NCBI RefSeq assembly: GCF_900182635.1
Contig: NZ_FXTD01000002.1
Location: forward strand, 248,001 to 312,000
From: Halorubrum cibi
GTDB lineage: Archaea > Halobacteriota > Halobacteria > Halobacteriales > Haloferacaceae
Length of the DNA stretch: 64,000 nucleotides
Direction: 5' to 3'
The notes under the pieces were generated by a model. The model was given only the letters and a program-made list of their open reading frames with translations. It searched no databases and had not been told where the DNA came from. Of the stretch, positions 52,805 through 61,593 are shown one piece after another. The translations under genes and the position numbers were made by a program. Each line of letters begins with the position of its first letter. Positions within the stretch are counted from its first letter, which is position 1.

Positions 52805-53810
52805 CGACGGCTCGGCCGACGCCGGAGCGGGCGGCGGCGTGCCCGATCTGGACCTGACGAGCGAGCGAGACGGCGCGACGCCGACGTTCGGCGGAGGGGT
52901 CGACGACGGCGACCCTTCGGCCGACGGGGCGACCGCCGCCGATCCCACCGATGCCGCAGATCCCGATTCCGCAGAACTCGCCGATGCCGCAGACCCCACC
53001 GGTGCCGACCCCGACGACGACGAAGTCGAGCCCGTCGAACTCCTCGTCCAGCTCGCCGAGGAGGGCGAGATCGAACCGTGGGACATCGACATCGTCCGAG
53101 TGACCGACGCCTTCCTCGAGAAGCTCGATCAGACCGACCTCCGGACGACGGGTCGGGCGCTGTTCTACGCGAGCGTCCTGCTCCGGATGAAAAGCGACGG
53201 AATGCTCGCAGAGGACGACGAGGACGACGAACCCGAGGCGGAGCCGTGGGAGCTGGCGATGGAGGGCGGCGCGGCCGACCCCGCCGATCCGGAGTTCGAT
53301 CCGATCGACCGGCTGGAGGCGGAGATGGATCGCCGTCTCGACCGCAAGAACACCCGCGGGTCGCCGGAGACGCTGGACGAGCTGGTCCGCGAGCTGCGCG
53401 AGGCCGAGCGCGACTCGTGGTGGAAGGACTCCCGGGAGTACGACACCTCGGAGTCGCCGAGCGGCTACGCCCGCGGGACGCAGACGCTGGATTACCACGC
53501 CGGCGACGAGTTCCGCCGCGACGGCGAGCCGACCGCCGGGGAGGCGACCGACCGAACCCACGACGAGGACATCGAGGAGGTGATAACGGAGGTGGAGACC
53601 GCCCTCCGACCCCACTTCGAGGGCGGGCGCGCGGAGGTGCTGTTCGCCGAGGTGGAGTCGTCGGGCGGCCGCCCGTTCATGACGTTCCTCGCGCTGTTGT
53701 TCATGGCCCACCGAGGAAGCGTCCGACTCCGACAGGACGACCTGTTCGGGGACCTGTGGATCCGGGACCCGGCGGCGGCGACGGGAGAGACGGAAGCGAT
53801 CGCGGACTGA
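52797..53810 (+). CDS. scpA: Segregation/condensation protein ScpA (kleisin)
   Basis: 337 residues, overlapping the smc end by 8 bases. After an acidic Ala/Asp-rich tail (about 1-75), the kleisin N-domain begins PVELLVQLAEEGEIEPWDIDIVRVTDAFLEKL, then RALFYASVLLRMKSDGML. A charged linker leads to the C-terminal winged helix (EVLFAEVESSGGRPFMTFLALLFMAHRGSVRLRQDDLFGDLWI). It closes the SMC ring. Archaea usually lack a separate ScpB, and none is seen here. Confidence 0.93.
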   Translation: MTDDGSADAGAGGGVPDLDLTSERDGATPTFGGGVDDGDPSADGATAADPTDAADPDSAELADAADPTGADPDDDEVEPVELLVQLAEEGEIEPWDIDIVRVTDAFLEKLDQTDLRTTGRALFYASVLLRMKSDGMLAEDDEDDEPEAEPWELAMEGGAADPADPEFDPIDRLEAEMDRRLDRKNTRGSPETLDELVRELREAERDSWWKDSREYDTSESPSGYARGTQTLDYHAGDEFRRDGEPTAGEATDRTHDEDIEEVITEVETALRPHFEGGRAEVLFAEVESSGGRPFMTFLALLFMAHRGSVRLRQDDLFGDLWIRDPAAATGETEAIAD

Positions 53811-53859
53811 GTCGTCCAGGGGCACGGTGTCGGGCGCAGACGGACGCCCGCTCGCGTCG

Positions 53860-54759
53860 TTACAGGTACTCGCCCAACAGCGGCTCGACGCGCTCTTTGG
53901 TCTCCTCGGGGATCGACTCGGTCGGCGTGTTGATCGTTCCCTCGAGCGACGTGTGTGCGTCGCACTCGTGGTCCGCGGGGAGCGTCCGGACCGCCTCCTC
54001 GACGGCGGCCTTGATCGCCGTCTGGTTCCGCTCGGCGTTCTCGAGGACCTCCTCAAGCGTCACCTCGCTGTCCGTCTTCCAGACGTCGTAGTCGGTGACG
54101 CCCGCGATCGTCGCGTAGGCGATCTCCGCCTCGCGGGCCAGTTTCGCTTCCGGGATCGCCGTCATGCCGACGAGGTCCCACCCTTGCGACTTGTAAAACT
54201 CCGACTCCGCGCGCGTGGAGTACTGCGGCCCCTCGATACAGACGTAGGTGCCGCCCTTCACGACCCGCGCGTCGCCGGAGTGATCGTCATCGTCGCCGTC
54301 GGCCTCACCGCCGACGGCGGACTCCGCGGCCTCGGTCAGGTGGTCGACGAGTTCGGGGCTGTAGGGGTCCGCGAAGGGCTGGTGGACGACGACGCCGTCC
54401 CCATAAAACGAGAGGTCGCGTCGTTTGGTCCGGTCGTAGATCTGGTCGGGGACGACCAGCGTGCCGGGTTCCAGTTCCTCCTTGAGGCTCCCCACCGCGT
54501 TCGACGCGAAGACGTGGGTCACGCCCGCCTTCTTCAACGCGTACATGTTGGCGCGGTACGGGAGGTCGGTGGGCGAGACGCCGTGGTTCGAGCCGTGTCG
54601 CGGGAGGAACGCGACCTGCCGGCCCGTGTCGGCGAACTCGCCGATCGTGACCGCGTCGCTCGGCTCGCCGTAGGGGGTGTCGTACTCGACCTCGCGCACG
54701 TCGTTCAGGGGAAGCGCCTCGTAGATCCCGCTGCCGCCGATGAATCCGATCGTGCTCAT
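53860..54759 (-). CDS. mtnP: S-methyl-5'-thioadenosine phosphorylase
   Basis: 299 residues. The N-terminus TIGFIGGSGIYEALPL, the phosphate-binding PRHGSNHGVSPTDLPYRANM, FASNAVGSLKEELEPGTLVVPDQIYDRTKRR and the substrate site GWDLVGMTAIPEAKLAREAEI are typical of MTAP. It splits methylthioadenosine from polyamine or SAM metabolism into adenine and methylthioribose-1-phosphate. An acidic insert (GGEADGDDDDHSG) is haloadaptive. The TATA box CGATATAAGTA (54781-54791) gives a leaderless start. Confidence 0.94.
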   Translation of the reverse strand: MSTIGFIGGSGIYEALPLNDVREVEYDTPYGEPSDAVTIGEFADTGRQVAFLPRHGSNHGVSPTDLPYRANMYALKKAGVTHVFASNAVGSLKEELEPGTLVVPDQIYDRTKRRDLSFYGDGVVVHQPFADPYSPELVDHLTEAAESAVGGEADGDDDDHSGDARVVKGGTYVCIEGPQYSTRAESEFYKSQGWDLVGMTAIPEAKLAREAEIAYATIAGVTDYDVWKTDSEVTLEEVLENAERNQTAIKAAVEEAVRTLPADHECDAHTSLEGTINTPTESIPEETKERVEPLLGEYL

Positions 54760-54928
54760 ACCCCGGATCCGCCCGCTCGCTACTTATATCGACGGAAGAC
54801 TCGGCGATGTCGCGACGGGAGTTCCCGATGGGGTCGAGGAGGGCCGGAAAAAGCGAGGGTACTGAAAAAAACGGGAGTACGCGGGTCTCGTCAGTACGCA
54901 GATCTCGTCCTCCGCCGAGGGCGACGAG

Positions 54929-55390
54929 CTAGGCAGGGGCCGCCGACTCGGCCGCGACCTCGGCCTCGACGAGGTCCTTCGTGTTCCGGAGGTGGTTCTC
55001 GAGTTGCCGCTCGTTGTAGCGGCTGGCGACCGGTTTCAGGATCCGATCCAAGAGGGAGTCTCCCATCTCGTAAGTCGCTCGGTGGGAGAGTCGGGTCCCG
55101 GCGGCGATTTCCGAGTAGCGGTTCCGGATCTCGCCGCTCATCTCGTCGCTTTCGATCGTGACGAGCAGTTCCTCGTTCGGTTCGACGACCGTCATCTCCA
55201 TTTCCACCTCCATCGAGATCCCGAACACGCCGTAGGTCCCGGTCATCCGCGCGCCGTGATCGGTCTCCTCGACGACCTCGAGGTCGCGCAGGCTGGCCAT
55301 CGTCCGTGACCAGTTCTCGGGGGTGCTGTCGAACGCGAAGACGTGTTCGACGGGTGCGGCGATCTCGATGGTGTGTTCGAATGTCGTCAT
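54929..55390 (-). CDS. SRPBCC-fold protein
   Basis: 153 residues. TFEHTIEIAAPVEHVFAFDSTPENWSRTM is the classic N-terminus of the START/SRPBCC fold; strands continue through MTVVEPNEELLVTIES and TRLSHRATYEM to a long C-terminal helix (YNERQLENHLRNTKDLVEAEVAAES). These proteins bind hydrophobic ligands or act as polyketide cyclase-like enzymes. The nearest good TATA element (TTTAATATC, about 55490-55500) implies a leader of roughly 80 bases, which includes a CCGGAG/CTCCGG hairpin at 55431-55447. Confidence 0.85.
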   Translation of the reverse strand: MTTFEHTIEIAAPVEHVFAFDSTPENWSRTMASLRDLEVVEETDHGARMTGTYGVFGISMEVEMEMTVVEPNEELLVTIESDEMSGEIRNRYSEIAAGTRLSHRATYEMGDSLLDRILKPVASRYNERQLENHLRNTKDLVEAEVAAESAAPA

Positions 55391-55549
55391 GTGGTCTCAA
55401 CTCGGTCGTCGAACCGGTCCACGCGTTCGGCCGGAGTTCTACTCCGGATCGTGATCCGATCGCGCCGGGGCGACTGAGGTACCATACGCCGTCCGAGATA
55501 TTAAACCAGTAACTGAGGCGTGTACACCCGCGTCACGGACGAGAGCGGG

Positions 55550-56545
55550 TCATAGAAGCGCTCGCACCGCCGCGAGCGCGACCGTGCTCACGACGAGCAG
55601 GTGAACGAGCACCGCGCCAACGGGCGCGGCTCCGACCGCGCGCATGTCGTCGATCCGGATCGACAGCCCGAGACCGACGAACGCCAGCGTGAACAGCGCG
55701 TCGGAGATCCGCCCGATCGACGCGAGCGCGGCCGGCGAGAGGAGCCCGCTGTTGGCGACGGCGGCCACGAGGAGGAACCCGAGCAGGAACTTCGGGAACT
55801 CCGCCCACAGCCGCCGGACGCCGGGATCGGCCGCCGATCGCGCCGCGTACGCGAGCGAGTACGCGACGGCGACGCCACCGAGCAGGGCGTTGCGCGCGAG
55901 TTTCGTCACGGTCGCCCACTGTCCCGCCTCGGTCGAGTGCGCGAACCCCGCTGCCGCGACGGGGCCGGTCGAGAACATGCTCACGCCCGCCCAGACGCCG
56001 AACTGCCGGCTCGACAGCCCGAGCCACTCGCCGGCCAGCGGGAACACGACGAGGGTCACCGCGTCGAAGAGCAGGATCGTCGCGGCCGCGAAGGTGATCG
56101 CGGCGCCGCGCGCGTCGAGGACGCGGCCGATCGCGACGACCGCCGAGACGCCGCAGATACCGGCGCCGGCCGCCAGCAGCGACGACGTGGGAGTTCCGAT
56201 CCGGAACAGCGTGCGCGCGACGACCTCCGCGAACAGGATCCCTCCGGCGACGAACGCGATCACCAGCCCGAGGACCGTCGGTCCCGCCGCGAGGAACTCC
56301 TCGACGGCGACCGCCGCGCCGAGCAGCACGATCCCGGTCTCCAAGAACAGCTTGTCGACGTCGACTCCCGGCTCCGCGGACGCCGGGGTGCCGACCGCGT
56401 TCCCGACGAGCGCGCCGATCGCGACGGCGACGACCAGCGGCTGGACGCCGGGAACCGCGTCCGCGACGACGACCGAAAGCAGCGCGCCCCCGCCGAGCAG
56501 AACCAGTCCGGGGACGTACGGTCGGAAATCGTCGAGAATCGTCAT
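55550..56545 (-). CDS. YeiH/UPF0324 family putative anion exporter
   Basis: 331 residues from the ATG at 56545; an upstream in-frame start would run through the preceding gene. About ten spans. VVAVAIGALVGNAVGTPA, the LETGIVLLGAAVAV segment, LLAAGAGICGVSAVVAIGRVLDA and VWAGVSMFSTGPVAAAGF match the YeiH family, annotated as sulfate or sulfonate exporters by similarity. Its ATG overlaps the stop of the small preceding gene (TAATG). Confidence 0.85.
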   Translation of the reverse strand: MTILDDFRPYVPGLVLLGGGALLSVVVADAVPGVQPLVVAVAIGALVGNAVGTPASAEPGVDVDKLFLETGIVLLGAAVAVEEFLAAGPTVLGLVIAFVAGGILFAEVVARTLFRIGTPTSSLLAAGAGICGVSAVVAIGRVLDARGAAITFAAATILLFDAVTLVVFPLAGEWLGLSSRQFGVWAGVSMFSTGPVAAAGFAHSTEAGQWATVTKLARNALLGGVAVAYSLAYAARSAADPGVRRLWAEFPKFLLGFLLVAAVANSGLLSPAALASIGRISDALFTLAFVGLGLSIRIDDMRAVGAAPVGAVLVHLLVVSTVALAAVRALL

Positions 56546-56715
56546 TAGACCGGATAGATCACGAGGTGGACGAAAACGATCGCGAGTCCCAGACACAGCG
56601 CCTGCCAGCCGCGGTCGAGGGCTCGCCAGCGGCGAGCGAGGCGCGTACCGCCGACGTCGTCCGCGTGGTCGACCGCGCGACCCTCGCTCGCGTCGTCGAC
56701 GTCCTCGTCGGTCAT
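56545..56715 (-). CDS. Small single-span membrane protein upstream of the YeiH-type gene
   Basis: 56 residues from the ATG at 56715 (MTDEDVDDASEGRAVDHADD). An acidic N-terminus, then one C-terminal span (ALCLGLAIVFVHLVIYPV). The stop overlaps the YeiH-type start by one base (TAATG), so translation is probably coupled. A TATA-like GATACCGG about 30 bases upstream supports the start. It may be an accessory of the transporter. Confidence 0.65.
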   Translation of the reverse strand: MTDEDVDDASEGRAVDHADDVGGTRLARRWRALDRGWQALCLGLAIVFVHLVIYPV

Positions 56716-56809
56716 ACGGGAGCGGATCCGCACGTCGGGGTCTTACCGGTATCGCTCGACGGGAGGATCTCCGGAAAACGGTCCGAGATCCGTCGTGGGG
56801 CAGGCTCGA

Positions 56810-58240
56810 TCAGTCGTCCGCCTCGACTGCCGTCGAGGCGTCCTCGGGGGCGGCCGCGTCGTCGCTACCGTCCTCGTCGCCGTCGCTACCGTCCTCGGCG
56901 TCACCGAGCCGTGGGAAGTTGTCGATCGTCTCCGCGCGGAACGCCTCCTCGTCGAAGGAGTACTCCGTATCGAGGAACTCGAGGACGGTTCGCGTGTCAA
57001 CCATGGCGTTCTTCAGCGCGGTCGACGCGCCCGGCGAGGGCGTGATGTTGAAGAGAATGCCGTCGCCGCGGATCTTCGCTTCGCCCATGTCGAGCTCCTT
57101 CGAGTCGGTGTCGACGATCTGCGGGCGGACCCCGCCGTACCCCTTCGCGCGGTCGATGTCCTCGAGTTCGACGCTCGGGACGACCTTCCGTACGTGCGGG
57201 AGGAACCGTCGCTTACCCACGACCGGCAGGTCGTACACCAGGTTCCGGACCACGTACGGGAACAAGATCTTATCGGCGAGGATGTTCGCGTAGCTCAAAA
57301 ACGACGACGGCGTGAAGCCGAAGACGTCTGCGAAGTCGCCCACCGTCGAGAGCTCCCCGCGCTCGAGCGCGGGGACGAGCTTCGCCGTCGGGCCGAACCG
57401 GGTGACGCCGTCGTCGTGGACGTCGGCGTCCCCATGAACCGCGGCGAAGGGCAGCTTCTTCATCTGGAGGGTGTACACCTTGCCGTTCAACAGGTCGTCG
57501 GCGAGGAAGAAGCTCCCCGCGACGGGGAGAAGCGACATGTCCTCGCCGTACCCCATCTTCTGAGCGAACTGGAGGCTGTGTGACCCGGCGGCGACCGCGA
57601 CCGCGTCGGCCGCGAAGTCGCCGTCGTCGGTCTCGACGGTGAAGCCGTCACCGCCCTCGTCGACGTTCGTCACCGTCGTCCCGAGGTGGACCGAGACGCC
57701 CTCCTCGCCGCGGGCGGCCTCGACGAACGACTCCGCGATCATGCCGTAATCGAGGACGTAGCCGTCGGGCGTCTGGAGCGCCAGAAGTTCGGTGTCGGGG
57801 TCCCGGCCCTCGACGACCTTCGGTTCGATCTCGGCTATCTCCTCGCGGCCGATCGGCTCGAGTTTGGGGAAGAGCTCGCCGAACCCCTCGTCGTGGTAGC
57901 GAGCCTCCAGCTCCGCGACCTCCTCCTCGCCGACCGCGAGCACCATCTTGCTGCGCTTGCTGTGCATCTCGCGGTCGGGGTCGACGTTCTCGAGGTACCC
58001 CGCGAGCAGCTCCGCACCCTCCTTGACCTCCTCGGCCTTCTCGAGCGTGTAGTTCGTCTCGATGTCGCCGAAGTGGAGCGTCTGGGAGTTGTTCGTGTGG
58101 TGGGAGTTCACCGCCGCGATCTCGGGCTCCTTCTCGATGAGTGTGACGTCGTCGACGTCGGTGAACTTCGAGACCGTGTACAGAAGCGATGCCCCGCTTA
58201 TTCCCCCGCCGATGACGATGAGGTCGGTGTGATCGGACAT
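56810..58240 (-). CDS. mqo: Malate:quinone oxidoreductase-like FAD enzyme
   Basis: 476 residues. The FAD motif is LIVIGGGISGASLLYTVSKF at the N-terminus. HHTNNSQTLHFGDIETNYTLEKA resembles the conserved region that follows in Mqo. ADAVAVAAGSHSLQFAQKMGYG, LPVAGSFFLADDLLNGKVYTLQMKKLPFAAVHGD and PSPGASTALKNAM are further family patterns. Mqo oxidises malate to oxaloacetate and passes electrons to quinone at the membrane surface. The last 40 residues are acidic and unordered. Another dicarboxylate or hydroxy acid substrate is possible. Confidence 0.82.
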   Translation of the reverse strand: MSDHTDLIVIGGGISGASLLYTVSKFTDVDDVTLIEKEPEIAAVNSHHTNNSQTLHFGDIETNYTLEKAEEVKEGAELLAGYLENVDPDREMHSKRSKMVLAVGEEEVAELEARYHDEGFGELFPKLEPIGREEIAEIEPKVVEGRDPDTELLALQTPDGYVLDYGMIAESFVEAARGEEGVSVHLGTTVTNVDEGGDGFTVETDDGDFAADAVAVAAGSHSLQFAQKMGYGEDMSLLPVAGSFFLADDLLNGKVYTLQMKKLPFAAVHGDADVHDDGVTRFGPTAKLVPALERGELSTVGDFADVFGFTPSSFLSYANILADKILFPYVVRNLVYDLPVVGKRRFLPHVRKVVPSVELEDIDRAKGYGGVRPQIVDTDSKELDMGEAKIRGDGILFNITPSPGASTALKNAMVDTRTVLEFLDTEYSFDEEAFRAETIDNFPRLGDAEDGSDGDEDGSDDAAAPEDASTAVEADD

Positions 58241-58371
58241 GCGTGAGGCTCCGTCTCACGGAGTGTACCGTCTTGGGAGTTAACTGACTTCCTATTCCGC
58301 GCCGGCGGGATCGACCATCCCGACACCGGCCCGTCGGAGGTCGAACCGGGGTCGTCTCCTCCGACGCGAGA

Positions 58372-59001
58372 TCAGGATCGCAGCGTCCGGTACCGCTCCC
58401 GGAGTTGCTCGAAGAGCGCACGTCCGGCGTCGGTCCGGATCCGCGGCTCCGTCGTCGCGAAGAACTCCTCGAGCGCGTCGTACTCCGCGAACGCCTCGGG
58501 CGTTCCGTCGGCGGGGTCGTACCGGCCGTCGCGCTCGTAGACGATCGCTTGGAGGCAGGTGTCGAGGAGGTCACACTCCTTGACGAGGACCGCCTCCGGC
58601 GTCTCGCGGGCCTCGTACGCCTCCCACGCGTCGCGGACGCGCTCGGGGAGCGGCCCGGCGAGGTCCGCCATCGCGGCGCGTTCGCGCGCCTCCTTCTCGT
58701 CGCGGTCGACCGACTCCGCCGTCGAGTCCGCTCGCGTCGCCACGTCGCCCGTCTCCGCCTCGGCGACGTCGTGGACGACGGCGAGCCGGAGGGCGCGGTC
58801 GAGGTCGACGCCGGGTAGGTCCTCGCGAAAGCGGTCGCCGAGCGCCAACACGAGGTACGCGACGCCCCACGCGTGGGCGGCCACCGACTCCGGGGCGTCG
58901 ACGCCGCGGAGCTGCCATCCCGTGCGACCCTCGTCTTTGAGCGCGTACGCGTCGAGGACGGCCTCGAGAACCGGGTCGGGTTCCGGACCCTCCGACCCCA
59001 T
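58372..59001 (-). CDS. HD-domain phosphohydrolase (YfbR/HDDC2-like)
   Basis: 209 residues. The HD metal site residues are visible: His in SVAAHAWGVAYL, HD in LRLAVVHDVAEAETGD, and a late Asp in LVKECDLLDTCLQAIVYE. This fits 5'-deoxynucleotidase-like HD proteins (YfbR, HDDC2), which dephosphorylate nucleoside monophosphates. The start is 3 bases after the phosphoribosyltransferase stop, so the two form an operon for nucleotide turnover or salvage. Confidence 0.87.
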   Translation of the reverse strand: MGSEGPEPDPVLEAVLDAYALKDEGRTGWQLRGVDAPESVAAHAWGVAYLVLALGDRFREDLPGVDLDRALRLAVVHDVAEAETGDVATRADSTAESVDRDEKEARERAAMADLAGPLPERVRDAWEAYEARETPEAVLVKECDLLDTCLQAIVYERDGRYDPADGTPEAFAEYDALEEFFATTEPRIRTDAGRALFEQLRERYRTLRS

Positions 59002-59004
59002 CGC

Positions 59005-59700
59005 TCACTCCGCGAGCGCCCAGGTCTCCTCGCCGACCGCCTCGACCACGCCGCGGCGCTCCATCTCCGCGAGCACCTCGTCGAGCCGGCCCGGCTGTGC
59101 GACCTCCATCTCGATTCGACCGACCCCGTGGTCGGCCTCGAGGTGGTGGCGGACCGCCTCGCGGTCGAAGGTCGTCGCGTCCGCGCGCTCCATCGCGCCC
59201 GCGATGATATCTATCATGTCCTCGATGAAGTTCCACGGGTAGACGACCCACGTCCACGTCTCGAGCCGTTCGCCGACGAAGTCGGGCTCGAACTCGGAGG
59301 TCGAGAGGAGCTGGAGCGTCGCGGTGCGGACCGTGCCGGCGTCGCGGTCCTCGACGTACTCCTCGGCGCGGCGGATCGACCCGCCGGTGTCGGCGATGTC
59401 GTCGATGATCAACACGTCCTTGTCCTCGACGCTTCCCTCCGGCATCGGGTAGCGGATCTGCGGCTCGTTCGATTTGTCGGCCGCGCCGACGTAGTGTTCC
59501 ATCTTGAGGCTCGTGAGGTCGTCGAGGCCGAGGAAGTCACAGATACAGCGGCCGGCGAACCACCCGCCTCGGGCGAGTGCGACGACGACGTCCGGCTCGA
59601 AGTCGGCGCGTTTCACCGCGTTCGAGACGTTCCGACAGAGGCCGTAGATGTACTCCCAGTTGGTCACGGTACAGTCGAAGTCGTCCGGGAGATCGCTCAT
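59005..59700 (-). CDS. Purine-type phosphoribosyltransferase with C-terminal helical extension
   Basis: 231 residues. The PRPP motif is DVLIIDDIADTGGS, and VVALARGGWFAGRCICDFLGL is the upstream loop. The layout WEYIYGLCRNVSNAV and YPWNFIEDMIDIIAG fits archaeal hypoxanthine/xanthine-guanine phosphoribosyltransferases of the gpt-like group. The last 55 residues (VRHHLEADHGVGRIEMEVAQPGRLDEVLAEME) look like a winged helix. It would salvage a purine base. A TATA-like CTTATGC about 27 bases upstream fits a leaderless start. Confidence 0.85.
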   Translation of the reverse strand: MSDLPDDFDCTVTNWEYIYGLCRNVSNAVKRADFEPDVVVALARGGWFAGRCICDFLGLDDLTSLKMEHYVGAADKSNEPQIRYPMPEGSVEDKDVLIIDDIADTGGSIRRAEEYVEDRDAGTVRTATLQLLSTSEFEPDFVGERLETWTWVVYPWNFIEDMIDIIAGAMERADATTFDREAVRHHLEADHGVGRIEMEVAQPGRLDEVLAEMERRGVVEAVGEETWALAE

Positions 59701-59844
59701 ACCTCGGGAGTCGCCCGCGCGAGCATAAGGGTTTGTGGAACGGCCTCCGTGGAGCCCGACCGATCTCGGCGTCCCGCTTCCGTCGAACCTCCGCGTCCGT
59801 CCGTGCCGACACGATTTAGGTGGCCCGCCCGCAACGACCCGCTA

Positions 59845-61332
59845 ATGAGCACACGGGCCGCAACCGAGGAGCGGGCGGTCGTGATCGGGCTGGAGGTCCA
59901 CGTCCAGCTCGAGACCGACACCAAGGTCTTCTGTGGCTGTTCGACGGAGCCGGCCGACGACGAGGAGCCGAACACGCGCACCTGCCCGACCTGTCTCGGG
60001 CTGCCGGGCGCGCTGCCGGTCCTCAACGAGGCCGCCGTCGAGAGCGCGGTGAAGATCGGGAAGGCGCTCGACGCCGACATCCCCGAGACGACCACGTTCC
60101 ACCGGAAGAACTACTACTACCCCGACCTGCCGAAGAACTTCCAGCTCACCCAGTACGACGCGCCGATCTGCGCCGACGGCGAACTCGAGGTGTCCGTCGA
60201 CGGCGAGCGACGCACCATCGGGATCACCCGCGCGCACCTGGAGGAGGACCCCGGGAGCATCCAGCACGCGGGCGGCTCCATCGAGTCGGCGACGCACACG
60301 CTCGTGAACTACAACCGCGCGGGGACGCCGCTGATGGAGGTCGTCACCGAGCCCGACTTCCGGTCGCCGGCGGAGACTCGCACGTTCCTCGCGAAGCTCG
60401 AGGAGGTGCTGGAGTACCTCGGGGTCTTCGACGCGACGCGGGACGGCAGCCTCCGGGTCGACGCCAACGTCTCGCTCGTCGACGCCGGCGAGGTACGAGA
60501 GGACGGCTCGGTTCCCGAGTCGGTGCTGGCCGACGCCAACCGCGCCGAGGTGAAGAACATCTCGAGTCACAAGGGCGCGGAGAAGGCGCTCGCCTACGAG
60601 ATCACCCGCCAGCGCAACGTCCTCCGTCGCGGCCGTGAGATCGAACAGGAGACCCGCCACTGGGACGAGGCGCGCGGCGTCACCGTCTCGATGCGCTCGA
60701 AGGAGGCCGAGAAGGACTACCGCTACTTCCGGGAGGCCGACCTGCCCGCCCTGGAGGTGTCCGACTGGAAGGACCGGATCCCGATCCCCGAACTGCCCGA
60801 CGCCCGCCGCGAGCGCTTCGGTACGGAGTACGGCCTCGACGACGAGGCGGCCTCCAAGCTCACCTCGACGAAGGAGGTCGCGGACTTCTTCGAGGACGTC
60901 GCCGGCGAGTACGACCCCGACCTCGCGGCGACGTGGGTCGCGGACAACCTACTCGGCGAACTCAACTACCGCGAGCTGGAGATCACGGACGTGAGCGACC
61001 GACTCGACGAGTTCAAACGCCTGATCGAGTTGGTCGCCGCCGAGGAGCTGACGGTGAAGAACGCCGAGGAGATCGTCCTCCGCGAGATGCTCGACGAGGG
61101 AGAGGACCCCGAGGCAGTTATCGACCGCGAAGGGCTCGGGAAGGCCGAAGCGGGCGAGGTCGAGACCGCGGTCGAGTCCGCCATCGACGAGAACCCCGAC
61201 GCCGTGGCCGACTACCACGACGGCGACGACGGGGCGATCAACTTCCTCGTCGGCCAGGTGATGCAGGAGACCGGCGGGAGCGCCGACCCCGGACAGGTGA
61301 ACGGACTCCTCCGCGAGCGGCTGGACGGGTAG
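59845..61332 (+). CDS. gatB: Asp/Glu-tRNA(Asn/Gln) amidotransferase subunit GatB
   Basis: 495 residues from the ATG at 59845. IGLEVHVQLETDTKVFCGCS and CPTCLGLPGALPVLN hold the zinc-site Cys residues. GITRAHLEEDPGSIQHAG, VNYNRAGTPLMEVVTEPD and SMRSKEAEKDYRYFREADLP are strict GatB motifs. The YqeY-like tail ends NFLVGQVMQETGG. With GatA and GatC it turns mischarged Glu-tRNA(Gln) and Asp-tRNA(Asn) into Gln- and Asn-tRNA. gatA and gatC are not in the window. TATA-like GATTTAGG lies about 28 bases upstream. Confidence 0.96.
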   Translation: MSTRAATEERAVVIGLEVHVQLETDTKVFCGCSTEPADDEEPNTRTCPTCLGLPGALPVLNEAAVESAVKIGKALDADIPETTTFHRKNYYYPDLPKNFQLTQYDAPICADGELEVSVDGERRTIGITRAHLEEDPGSIQHAGGSIESATHTLVNYNRAGTPLMEVVTEPDFRSPAETRTFLAKLEEVLEYLGVFDATRDGSLRVDANVSLVDAGEVREDGSVPESVLADANRAEVKNISSHKGAEKALAYEITRQRNVLRRGREIEQETRHWDEARGVTVSMRSKEAEKDYRYFREADLPALEVSDWKDRIPIPELPDARRERFGTEYGLDDEAASKLTSTKEVADFFEDVAGEYDPDLAATWVADNLLGELNYRELEITDVSDRLDEFKRLIELVAAEELTVKNAEEIVLREMLDEGEDPEAVIDREGLGKAEAGEVETAVESAIDENPDAVADYHDGDDGAINFLVGQVMQETGGSADPGQVNGLLRERLDG

Positions 61333-61361
61333 TCGATGGAGTCGCTCGACACACCGAACGC

Positions 61362-61589
61362 ATGGACGTGACCGTCGACGTCGTCGGCGGCGAGGAACGC
61401 GAGTGCGTCCTCGAGGACGACGCGACCTACGCCGACCTGATCCGCGCCGCGGGTTTTCACCCACAGGAGGCGTCGGTCCTCGTCGACGGTTCGCCCGTCC
61501 CCGGGGACCGCCCCGTCGACGCCGACCGCGTTCGGCTGCTCCGGCTGATCCAGGGCGGATCGAACGACCACCTCGAGGCCGAGGGGTGA
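61362..61589 (+). CDS. samp2: SAMP2-like ubiquitin-fold protein with C-terminal extension
   Basis: 75 residues. MDVTVDVVGGEERECVLEDDATYADLIRAAGFHPQEASVLVDGSPVPGDRPVDADRVRLLRLIQGG is a beta-grasp fold close to SAMP2 of Haloferax, which is 66 residues and ends in GG. Here the GG falls at exactly residues 65-66, but nine more residues (SNDHLEAEG) follow before the TGA. SAMPs act as protein tags and as sulfur carriers for tRNA thiolation. The extension would have to be removed before activation. It lies between gatB and a GNAT gene. Confidence 0.88.
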   Translation: MDVTVDVVGGEERECVLEDDATYADLIRAAGFHPQEASVLVDGSPVPGDRPVDADRVRLLRLIQGGSNDHLEAEG

Positions 61590-61593
61590 CGCC

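Noticed and set aside
48695-53092. A 1465-codon minus-strand frame opposite smc and scpA
   Set aside because: smc and scpA on the plus strand have complete family motifs; the antisense product is Leu/Arg-rich without any domain.
53860-54759. Purine nucleoside phosphorylase rather than MTA phosphorylase
   Set aside because: The sequence around the substrate site and the RHGSNHGVSP motif fit the MTA phosphorylase group better.
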